A stretch of DNA of 5,063 nt. It comes from Candidatus Colwelliibacteriota bacterium. Its GTDB lineage: Bacteria; Patescibacteriota; Minisyncoccia; UBA6257; Colwellbacteraceae. The translations under genes were made by a program, and so were the position numbers. Shown here piece after piece: positions 1 to 5,063 of the stretch. The DNA lies in contig DAIDBC010000054.1 of assembly GCA_027310265.1 (NCBI GenBank), positions 1-5,063 of the forward strand, read 5' to 3'. Position 1 is the first letter of the stretch, and the number at the start of each line of letters is the position of its first letter. The notes under the pieces are model-generated. The model did no database searches. It was given only the letters and a program-made list of their open reading frames with translations, and had not been told where the DNA came from.

Positions 1-1223
1 GGATAAGAGTGAGTGTGTTGTTCTTTCTTGAAAAGCAGACCGTGTTTTTCCAAGTCGGCGATTATTACTTGGTCAGCGTCTTTGAAGTACGTACCGCGCA
101 GAAATTCCGGTGCCTGGTCATTAAACTTACCCTTGTCGTCCAGAAGCGGCACGACCGGCAAGCCGACCCTCTGTCCCAACTCGTAGTCCTCTTCGCCGTA
201 GACAACGGCGGTGTGTACGATACCGGTTCCTTCCTCGGTAGAGACAAAGTCTGCCGGATAAACTTTAAAAGTTTTGTCCGATTTTACCGCCGGCACGTCG
301 AACAGCGGCTCGTATTCTAAACCAACCAAGTTTTTGCCGGTTACGGTTTGGGTGACAGTCCCGATAACTCCCATAGCCGCGAGACGGTCTTTGGCCAAAA
401 TTAGCGCCGCTCCATCCGAACTTTTCATTAAAACGTATTCAATATTTTCTCCAACCGCGAGCGCAACGTTCCCGGGTAAAGTCCACGGCGTGGTGGTCCA
501 GGCAAGGAGGTATACATCTTCGGAGACGATCGCGTTGCCAACCCCCTGACCGGGTTTCAACTTAAACTTCACTGTCACCGTCTCTTCAGTCACATCCTGG
601 TAAGAATTATCCATTGCGACCTCGAAATTCGAGACCGGCGTCTCGCAGCGCGGGCAATACATCAACACTTTGCGTCCTTCGTAAATTAGACCTCTGTCGT
701 AAAACTGCTTGAACGCCCACCAAACCGACTCCATATAGTCGCGGTCCATCGTCTTGTAGGAATTGTCGAAATCGATCCAGCGGGCGATGCGCCGAACCAT
801 TCTGTCCCACTCGTCGGCGAAGCCGAGCACTTTTTCGCGGCAGGTTTCGTTAAACTTCTTGATACCGATTTCTTCGATTTGTTTCTTGCCGGAAATGCCC
901 AGTGCGCGTTCTACAATCTCCTCGATCGGCAAGCCGTGACAGTCCCAGCCCCAGCGGCGGCGGACAAACCGCCCTTTCATCGTCTGGTAACGCGGGATTA
1001 CATCCTTGATCGTCGAAGCTAGAATGTGGCCGTAGTGCGGCACGCCGGTCGCAAACGGCGGCCCGTCGTAAAAAGTGAATGGTTTGCCGTTCGCCGTCTT
1101 CTCCAGGGACTTCTGAAAAATTTGATTTTGCTCCCAGAAATCCAAGACACGCTTTTCTAGTTCATCCGGCTTAAAATCGCCGGAGTAAAAAGTTTTTGGT
1201 TCTTTGCTGTCGCTGGAATCCAT
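1..1223 (-). CDS. ileS: Isoleucyl-tRNA synthetase, N-terminal 407 codons (gene continues past the left edge)
   Basis: Class I synthetase that attaches isoleucine to tRNA-Ile in the cytoplasm and edits misactivated valine. My translation from the ATG at 1223-1221 is open for 407 codons to the window edge. The Rossmann core has DGPPFATGVPHYGH at residues 53-66, with the HxGH signature at 63-66, followed by GWDCHGLPIE at 92-101. A CPRC pair lies at 190-193. The CP1 editing domain has TTTPWTLPGN at 243-252 and GTGIVHTA at 332-339, with His337 and Asp346 spaced like the editing residues of E. coli IleRS. The KMSKS loop, anticodon-binding domain and any zinc tail are beyond the edge. The wording around HYGH (HILASTIKD) resembles the eukaryote-like IleS2 type rather than the E. 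coli type; that assignment is from motif memory. The start is fixed by the argS stop 3 nt upstream. No strong Shine-Dalgarno is seen, so translational coupling to argS is likely. Confidence 0.97.
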   Translation of the reverse strand, partial: MDSSDSKEPKTFYSGDFKPDELEKRVLDFWEQNQIFQKSLEKTANGKPFTFYDGPPFATGVPHYGHILASTIKDVIPRYQTMKGRFVRRRWGWDCHGLPIEEIVERALGISGKKQIEEIGIKKFNETCREKVLGFADEWDRMVRRIARWIDFDNSYKTMDRDYMESVWWAFKQFYDRGLIYEGRKVLMYCPRCETPVSNFEVAMDNSYQDVTEETVTVKFKLKPGQGVGNAIVSEDVYLLAWTTTPWTLPGNVALAVGENIEYVLMKSSDGAALILAKDRLAAMGVIGTVTQTVTGKNLVGLEYEPLFDVPAVKSDKTFKVYPADFVSTEEGTGIVHTAVVYGEEDYELGQRVGLPVVPLLDDKGKFNDQAPEFLRGTYFKDADQVIIADLEKHGLLFKKEQHTHSY

Positions 1224-1226
1224 ATT

Positions 1227-2927
1227 CTACATTCTATCAACCGTTTGGATACCCAAAATATTCAGGCCCGTACGTAAAACTTTGGCTGAAACCGCAACTA
1301 AATTCAACCGCGCCTCCCTCACCCCCCTGTCCGCTTTCAATACCGGTTTTCTTTCGTAGAAACGATTTACCGTCCGCGCGAGGTCGTAAAGATACCCGGC
1401 CAGTCCGGAAACAGCAAGGCGTTCAGCAGCGAACGAGATCGCCCCTGGGAAAAGAGACAATTTGCGAACTAGCGCCAATTCTTCTTCGCTACTCAAGAAC
1501 CCGTAGTCCGCTTTGTCGAAATTTCCCGCTTTGTTTAATATGTTCATCGCCCGCACGTAAGCGTACTGCAGATAAGGGCCGGAGTCGCCTTCAAAAGACA
1601 GGGATTTTTCAAAATCGAAAACTATATCCTGGCCGGGGCTTTGCCGCAGGATGGAATATTTCACCGCTCCAATCGCGATTTTTTCGGTGACTACTTCGCG
1701 CTCCGCAGGACTCAAATCATCCTCTTCGCCAACCCGTTCACCTAATTTCTTTTTAATCTGTTCGAGCAATGCTTCGGCAGTGATGACGTTGCCTTTGCGC
1801 GAGGACATTTTACCGGAGGCAAAACGCATCATTCCGTGGCTTATATGAACGGTCTTACCGGCTACGTCCGGCATCAATAAATCCATTACCTTCAGGAGAA
1901 CCCTAAAATAGTCGCTTTGCTCGTTTGCGGTAACGACAATCGATCTATCGAAACTGAAATCCTTGAATTTTTTAATGGCTAATCCCAGCTCCTTTGCTTC
2001 GTAGGTCGGTATGCCTTTGGAGTTTACGAACACGCGCGTGTGCAGACCGTAGGGTTCGCCCTTGAACACAATCGCCCCTTCGCTTTTCTCAAGTATTCCT
2101 TTCTTAAGGCCGTTTTCAACGGCCCTCAACCCTTCTTCGGTCACCTCGCTCTCCCAATAATTCTTGGCGAATCTACTCCCCAGCCGCGCAAACATTTCTA
2201 AGAAATATTTGATGCTAACTTCCCTGCCCCAGTCGTATAATGCGTTAACTTCCTTGTCACTTTTCTCGAAAACAGTTTTATTCAGTTCATCGATCTCTTT
2301 TTTGGAGTTTTCATCGTCATCGTACTTACTAGATCCGTAAACATAGGCATCCGCCCAAAACTTTAACTGTTCTTTCTCACTCTTACTCCTTACGCTCTCG
2401 ATTTCCTTTTTCTCGGCCAAGGCGCCGAAAACGGCTTTGGCGACATGCAGGCCGACATCCCCGCCGTAGGTTAGCCGTTGAACTTCCGCCCCCTGGGTTT
2501 CAATCACGCGCGAGATGGATTCGCCAATCGCGTTACTCATTAAGTGCCCGATATGAAACTCCTTGAAGGGGTTGGGATCGGTGTATTCCACAATAACTTT
2601 CTCGCCCTTAAGCACCTGCTCCAAACCGTAATTTTTGGCGCCGGCAATCACGGCAAAATTGTCTTGGATCGCTTTCGGCGTCAACCAAAAGTTCAAGAAT
2701 CCCGGCGGCGCGACGTCGATCTTCGCCAGGAACTCCTTCGGCGCCACTGCAGTTATTTCCGTTTTTAAATACCCCGCCGCTTCGATCGGTTTTACACCGT
2801 CTCTTTTGGCAACTGCAAAAGCAGCATTGGTGGTGAAGTGTCCAAGACTGGGGAATTCCGGCTCGCCAAGCTGAAAATCCGCGCTCTTGGCCGCCCCGGA
2901 GATAAGTTCGCGCAAACGATCGAGCAT
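1227..2927 (-). CDS. argS: Arginyl-tRNA synthetase (complete, 566 aa)
   Basis: Class I synthetase that charges tRNA-Arg with arginine, using the tRNA as cofactor for amino-acid activation. The length (566 aa) is normal for bacterial ArgRS. Domains in order: N-terminal additional domain (about residues 1-105) with the tRNA D-loop-recognising patch GHFTTNAAFAVAK at 29-41, where many homologues have GDxxxN; Rossmann core with EYTDPNPFKEFHIGHLMSN at 114-132 (HIGH at 125-128); the KMSKS-equivalent loop SGKMSSRKGN at 371-380; then the DALR anticodon-binding domain from about 447, with SGPYLQYAYVRA at 449-460 and the family-typical C-terminal ending LNILGIQTVDRM. The gene ends with TAG, 3 nt before the ileS ATG, and is probably the promoter-proximal gene of an argS-ileS operon. 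The leader before the ATG has no recognisable Shine-Dalgarno. Nothing in the reading frame appears broken. Confidence 0.98.
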   Translation of the reverse strand: MLDRLRELISGAAKSADFQLGEPEFPSLGHFTTNAAFAVAKRDGVKPIEAAGYLKTEITAVAPKEFLAKIDVAPPGFLNFWLTPKAIQDNFAVIAGAKNYGLEQVLKGEKVIVEYTDPNPFKEFHIGHLMSNAIGESISRVIETQGAEVQRLTYGGDVGLHVAKAVFGALAEKKEIESVRSKSEKEQLKFWADAYVYGSSKYDDDENSKKEIDELNKTVFEKSDKEVNALYDWGREVSIKYFLEMFARLGSRFAKNYWESEVTEEGLRAVENGLKKGILEKSEGAIVFKGEPYGLHTRVFVNSKGIPTYEAKELGLAIKKFKDFSFDRSIVVTANEQSDYFRVLLKVMDLLMPDVAGKTVHISHGMMRFASGKMSSRKGNVITAEALLEQIKKKLGERVGEEDDLSPAEREVVTEKIAIGAVKYSILRQSPGQDIVFDFEKSLSFEGDSGPYLQYAYVRAMNILNKAGNFDKADYGFLSSEEELALVRKLSLFPGAISFAAERLAVSGLAGYLYDLARTVNRFYERKPVLKADRGVREARLNLVAVSAKVLRTGLNILGIQTVDRM

Positions 2928-3015
2928 TAATACAGTCTAGCGAGGGTTTGGGGTATAAGCCAATAGCGTGCCGCCCCTAGACCCTAAACCCTAGACCCTA
3001 TACCCTATCTATGTG
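2928..3015. promoter_or_regulatory. Divergent intergenic region between argS and smpB
   Basis: This 88-nt gap must contain the start signals for both argS (leftward) and smpB (rightward). A TATAAG hexamer at 2954-2959 could serve as a plus-strand -10 element, and the overlapping TATA at 2954-2957 could serve the minus strand. I see no convincing -35 partner for either. Neither start codon is preceded by a purine-rich Shine-Dalgarno. The right half is the heptad array listed separately. The left half carries two degenerate heptads on the opposite strand (CCCCAAA and CCCTCGC), so C-rich repeats read toward both start codons. The promoter assignment is speculative. Confidence 0.3.
2975..3009 (+). 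repeat. Tandem heptanucleotide array, five CCCTAnA-like units
   Basis: Five contiguous 7-bp units start at 2975, 2982, 2989, 2996 and 3003. The consensus is CCCTAnA; the variable sixth base is G, A, G, T in the first four units, and the last unit is CCCTATC. The array ends 6 nt before the ATG of smpB, so it occupies the place of the ribosome binding site. Inverted partners exist to the left: AGGGTTT at 2943-2949 is complementary to 2986-2992, and GGGTATA at 2951-2957 is complementary to 2999-3005. The DNA or transcript could therefore fold in alternative ways. Function is unknown. Confidence 0.85.
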
Positions 3016-3468
3016 ATGTCAGAGTTGGCGACAAACAGGCGGGCGTATCATGATTACGAGATCCTCGAGAAGTTTGAGGCGGGTATTGAACTCCGCGGCT
3101 TCGAGGTAAAAGCGATCAAAACCGGGCATGTAAACATTGCTGGGTCGCATGTTACGGTTCGCGACGGGGTTGTATCTCTTATCGGCGCGGATATACCGCC
3201 GTATCAGCCGCAGAATGCGCCGAAAGATTACGAACCATCGCGAACCCGCCGGCTTTTACTCACCCAAAAAGAGATATCTACACTCACCGGCCGGACCAAA
3301 GAGAAGGGTTTGACAGTTGTGCCCCTGCGGCTTTACACTGCCGGCGGCAAACGGGCAATGATCAAACTGGAGATGGCGCTCGTTCGCTCCAAAAAGCAGT
3401 ATGATAAGCGCGAGTTGCTTAAAAAGAAAGAAGCTAAACGAACCATCGAGCGGGAGTTATCCCGCTGA
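3016..3468 (+). CDS. smpB: SsrA-binding protein SmpB (150 aa)
   Basis: SmpB binds the tRNA-like domain of tmRNA and delivers it to stalled ribosomes, standing in for the missing anticodon arm during trans-translation. The protein is the usual length (150 aa from the ATG at 3016). Family landmarks are NRRAYHDYEILEKFEAGIEL at residues 7-26, GFEVKAIKTGHVN at 28-40, SRTRRLLLTQKEI at 75-87, KEKGLTVVPLRLY at 95-107 and the basic tail SKKQYDKRELLKKKEAKR at 125-142, which forms a helix in the ribosome channel. A GTG at 3013 is in frame and would add one residue; I prefer the ATG because homologues begin close to the NRRAYHDY block. No Shine-Dalgarno is visible. An ATG-TGA start-stop pair at 3011-3016 overlaps the start. 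Its partner RNA gene follows 32 nt downstream on the same strand, supporting both assignments. Confidence 0.97.
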   Translation: MSELATNRRAYHDYEILEKFEAGIELRGFEVKAIKTGHVNIAGSHVTVRDGVVSLIGADIPPYQPQNAPKDYEPSRTRRLLLTQKEISTLTGRTKEKGLTVVPLRLYTAGGKRAMIKLEMALVRSKKQYDKRELLKKKEAKRTIERELSR

Positions 3469-3492
3469 AAACGAGGCTCGCCGCGAGGCGGC
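3449..3492 (+). other. Hairpins at the smpB stop and in the pre-tmRNA leader
   Basis: Two inverted repeats lie between the smpB 3' end and tmRNA. The first is a perfect 7-bp stem, AGCGGGA at 3449-3455 with TCCCGCT at 3460-3466 and loop GTTA, overlapping the smpB stop codon. The second is a 5-bp all-GC stem, GCCGC at 3480-3484 with GCGGC at 3488-3492 and loop GAG, ending 8 nt before the mature tmRNA 5' end. Neither is followed by a T-run, so they do not look like intrinsic terminators. They would fit processing or stability elements of a joint smpB-ssrA transcript, which is inference. Confidence 0.45.
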
Positions 3493-3586
3493 CCGACAAT
3501 GGGGGCGTACCGGCTTCGACAAAGAGCAGACCGTAAAGCTGCAAGCCGAGCCGACCGACTCGCAAATCCGATCAAATTCGATAGCT

Positions 3587-3628
3587 GCCAACAAAACGGT
3601 AGCCACTCCGGCTTTGGCTTTCGCCTAA
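3587..3628 (+). other. tmRNA tag-peptide reading frame (ANKTVATPALAFA, TAA stop)
   Basis: The predicted resume codon is GCC at 3587. It is preceded by TAGCT, which places an A at -4 as in the TAGTC element of E. coli tmRNA. The frame reads ANKTVATPALAFA and stops at TAA 3626-3628. It starts with AN, as many bacterial tags do, and ends in a small hydrophobic tail recognisable to AAA+ proteases. The ending ALAFA differs from the common ALAA. If the ribosome instead resumed on GCT at 3584, the tag would gain one extra alanine. Confidence 0.85.
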
Positions 3629-3804
3629 ACCGGACATCGGCCCTCAAGCGCTCCGCGCGAGGATTACCGGTGTCATACCCGGAGCTCGTCCAGGAACTTT
3701 TCCGCTTTCTTCAGACTCCTGGACTAAATCCAAAGGGAGCAACCCCGTCCGCGCAAGCGGACTAAGCTTGTAGAAGGTCTTACGGAATCTCTTTGGACGG
3801 GAGT

Positions 3805-3826
3805 TCAAATCTCCCCGCCTCCACCA
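3805..3826. other. Probable integration (attachment) site at the tmRNA 3' end
   Basis: These 22 nt are both the end of tmRNA (part of the T arm, 3' acceptor strand and CCA) and, on the opposite strand, the final seven complete codons (GGGGEI and part of the preceding residues) and TGA of the recombinase. The 3' ends of tmRNA and tRNA genes are classic insertion sites, because an element that restores the RNA end does not kill the host gene. The overlap, the convergent recombinase and the base-composition change here suggest an attL/attR-type junction. The exact crossover point and the second junction cannot be seen in this window. Confidence 0.5.
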
Positions 3827-5063
3827 TTGTATTGATATTGGAACTCAGCAACCCTACTTGCCTTGTCACCACAGACAAACACAAATGGGTGATTTAGAAA
3901 GGCTTTTTGAAGCATCCCATCTCTGATAATAACCTTCTCAAAGAGGGTTCTGGCTAGGAGGATTTTTTGTTCAAACGGGGCATTCAGGTAGGTTTTGTAG
4001 CAATTTCTCGCTAAATTTATGGCCTTTTCCACCCTGGATACCACGTCCTCCGTTATCCCGTTTACCTTGGCCAATTGTTCCTGCAGTTGAATCTCTTTTC
4101 CTTCCAGTTCCTCCTTGTGTGTCCTATAAACATCATCATCTACCAACTTCTCAATATATTTCTCGAATAAAGTTTCCTTCTTACGCCTGACGTTCTCCAA
4201 TTGCATCCTTACGGACTTCTGGAACTGTTTGTTAGCTCCCCTATCCCCTTCCACAGCTTTTTTGATTTTCTCTTCAAGGCGTAAGGCTGCAGACTCTGGG
4301 ATTTGTATGGCTTTCACTAGTTTCTGGAATTGCTTTTCTATTTCCCTGGTCTGAACAACCGACTGGCTGCACGACACTGGCTTTGAGTGTTGCTTCTTTT
4401 GGCAACCGTAATGCACGTAGATTTTCCCGTTGCTTTTCTGATGGTAGTAGCCGTTTATCCTGCTTCCACATTCACCGCAGTACGAGAATCCCCTCAATAT
4501 GAATGCATGCTTCCAGGATTTATCGGCACAGTGATTCTTCACCCTCAATATAGTTTGCACCCTATGGAAAACAGCCTCGTCAACCAGTTTTTCGTGCTGG
4601 CCATTTGGATTATTTACCCCTCCCCAGTCTATGTGGCCGATGTAAGTTTTGTTCTTTAAGATATTTTCTATCCCGCTACTGCCCCAATGCTTCCTATTCG
4701 GACTAGGAACACCTTCCTGGTTCAGCTCGTCGGCAAGACTCCTTAATGAATACTTCTTGGTTGCGTATCTCCTGAATATCTCCTTCACATAAGCGGACTC
4801 AACGGGATCGGATTCGATCCAGCGCTTCTCCTTGCCCCCGTAGCCTTCACTCCTGATGTTCTTATAACCATAGGTGGCCTTGCCTGGGTAAATCCCTACC
4901 TCCGCCTTATGCCTCATTGCCTCCCTAATCTTCTCTCCGTCTTGCCCAGACCTGAATTCCGAGAAGCTTGCCATGATTTGTTCCATCAGCTTGGCTACCG
5001 AACTGTCGTCGTTAAAATACGGCTCGGAAATTGAGAAAAATTTCTTATTATACTTTTTCAGGT
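3805..5063 (-). CDS. Large serine recombinase/integrase, C-terminal 418 aa (start beyond the right edge)
   Basis: Site-specific DNA recombinase of the resolvase/invertase superfamily, likely to integrate and excise a mobile element. The frame is open to the window edge. Reading from codon 5061-5059, the visible part is 418 aa. Residues 1 to about 55 are the end of the catalytic domain and long E helix (ISEPYFNDDSSVAKLMEQI); the nucleophilic serine and arginines lie off the edge. The Recombinase domain follows, with YPGKATYGYKN at 58-68, SLRSLADELNQEGVPSPN at 105-122 and ILKNKTYIGHIDWGG at 134-148. A zinc ribbon has Cys195, Cys198, Cys220 and Cys231. A charged coiled coil spans about 260-345, then a C-terminal segment ending NGGGGEI. 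The ATG at 4986 is internal, not the start. The gene is convergent with ssrA and its stop lies inside the RNA. Base composition is more A/T-rich than the neighbours (26 of 60 G+C at 3841-3900, against 32 of 60 at 961-1020), consistent with transfer. Confidence 0.93.
   Translation of the reverse strand, partial: LKKYNKKFFSISEPYFNDDSSVAKLMEQIMASFSEFRSGQDGEKIREAMRHKAEVGIYPGKATYGYKNIRSEGYGGKEKRWIESDPVESAYVKEIFRRYATKKYSLRSLADELNQEGVPSPNRKHWGSSGIENILKNKTYIGHIDWGGVNNPNGQHEKLVDEAVFHRVQTILRVKNHCADKSWKHAFILRGFSYCGECGSRINGYYHQKSNGKIYVHYGCQKKQHSKPVSCSQSVVQTREIEKQFQKLVKAIQIPESAALRLEEKIKKAVEGDRGANKQFQKSVRMQLENVRRKKETLFEKYIEKLVDDDVYRTHKEELEGKEIQLQEQLAKVNGITEDVVSRVEKAINLARNCYKTYLNAPFEQKILLARTLFEKVIIRDGMLQKAFLNHPFVFVCGDKASRVAEFQYQYNGGGGEI
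3827..5063. mobile_element. End of a putative integrative element inserted at ssrA
   Basis: Everything to the right of the tmRNA CCA is recombinase gene, with lower G+C than the synthetase and smpB regions and no sign of the usual downstream flank or terminator of tmRNA. This is what one end of an element integrated at ssrA would look like, with its recombinase gene abutting the junction. The other boundary, cargo genes and a duplicated tmRNA 3' end would be to the right, outside the window, so the nature of the element (phage, island or recombinase-only element) is unknown. Confidence 0.5.

Larger units (their letters stand above)
3501..3826 (+). ncRNA. ssrA: Transfer-messenger RNA (tmRNA), one-piece, CCA encoded
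   Basis: tmRNA rescues stalled ribosomes and appends a degradation tag. The ends are diagnostic. The 5' end GGGGGCG (3501-3507) pairs over 7 bp with CGCCTCC (3816-3822), followed by ACCA. This includes a G3-U70 wobble (3503 with 3820), the identity element for alanyl-tRNA synthetase. GGCTTCGAC at 3512-3520 is the conserved D-arm region. The T arm has stem GGGAG, loop TTCAAAT and stem CTCCC just before the acceptor strand. Helix 2 forms from CCGTAA (3531-3536) with TTACGG (3780-3785) and CTGCAAGC (3539-3546) with GCTTGTAG (3766-3773). Pseudoknot-region stems include a perfect 8-bp GTCCAGGA (3688-3695) with TCCTGGAC (3717-3724), and GTCCGC (3747-3752) with GCGGAC (3757-3762) closed by a GCAA tetraloop. 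The length of 326 nt is normal for a one-piece tmRNA, and smpB lies just upstream. I see no separate promoter or downstream terminator. Confidence 0.97.

Noticed and set aside
1196..1690. A 164-aa plus-strand open frame opposite argS
   Set aside because: It is antisense to the conserved argS anticodon-binding domain and resembles no family I recognise; it is a shadow of argS codon usage.
2975..3009. Eukaryotic telomere or CRISPR array from the CCCTAnA repeats
   Set aside because: Only five 7-bp units, imperfect, internal, with no spacers and flanked by bacterial argS and smpB; neither interpretation fits.
3466..3468. UGA recoded as glycine, as in some candidate-phylum bacteria
   Set aside because: smpB ends at TGA at the expected family length, and read-through would run directly into tmRNA. 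No TGA occurs inside the conserved protein regions.
3401..3628. A 75-aa plus-strand protein gene overlapping the smpB end
   Set aside because: It overlaps smpB out of frame and runs through the structured tmRNA; only its last 13 codons are meaningful, as the tmRNA tag.
3501..3826. Two-piece (permuted) tmRNA
   Set aside because: The 5' acceptor strand, tag, helix 2 and 3' CCA appear in standard one-piece order with complementary ends.
3826..3840. Three ATTG direct repeats just after tmRNA as recombinase core sites
   Set aside because: They are short, and are explained by the recombinase codons for an alternating Gln-Tyr stretch; nothing marks them as att cores.
4984..4986. ATG as the true start of a 393-aa recombinase
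   Set aside because: The frame stays open upstream to the window edge and the upstream residues match the end of a serine recombinase catalytic domain, so the ATG is internal.

Overview
The window looks like a chromosomal segment of a bacterium with a standard genetic code. TAG, TGA and TAA are all used as terminators and no in-frame stop needs recoding. It carries two minus-strand aminoacyl-tRNA synthetase genes (argS, then ileS running off the left edge), a divergent plus-strand trans-translation locus (smpB, then ssrA/tmRNA), and the end of a mobile element whose large serine recombinase runs off the right edge. Several traits together suggest, without proving, a Candidate Phyla Radiation (Patescibacteria/Parcubacteria-like) lineage: an eukaryote-like (IleS2-type) isoleucyl-tRNA synthetase, starts without clear Shine-Dalgarno sequences, a short intergenic CCCTAnA heptad array, and a zinc-ribbon/coiled-coil recombinase of a kind common in those genomes. 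No 16S rRNA or phylogenetic marker search was possible.

Layout. Positions 1-1223 (minus) hold the first 407 codons of ileS. Positions 1227-2927 (minus) hold complete argS; its stop is 3 nt upstream of the ileS start, so the two are almost certainly co-transcribed. Positions 2928-3015 are a divergent intergenic region with five tandem CCCTAnA-like heptads and a possible promoter. Positions 3016-3468 (plus) are smpB. After 32 nt containing GC-rich hairpins comes one-piece tmRNA at 3501-3826, with encoded CCA and a predicted tag ANKTVATPALAFA. From 3805 to the right edge (minus) is the serine recombinase, whose last seven codons and stop are antisense to the 3' end of tmRNA.

How the parts work together. 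SmpB and tmRNA form the ribosome-rescue complex, and their adjacency on one strand suggests joint expression. ArgRS and IleRS charge tRNAs. The recombinase belongs to a separate module. Its overlap with the tmRNA tRNA-like domain, its convergent orientation and its visibly lower G+C suggest that an integrative element used the 3' end of ssrA as its attachment site and left the RNA intact. The most notable point is that a serine rather than tyrosine recombinase sits at this site, with its reading frame completed by tmRNA sequence. The catalytic domain and any cargo lie outside the window.
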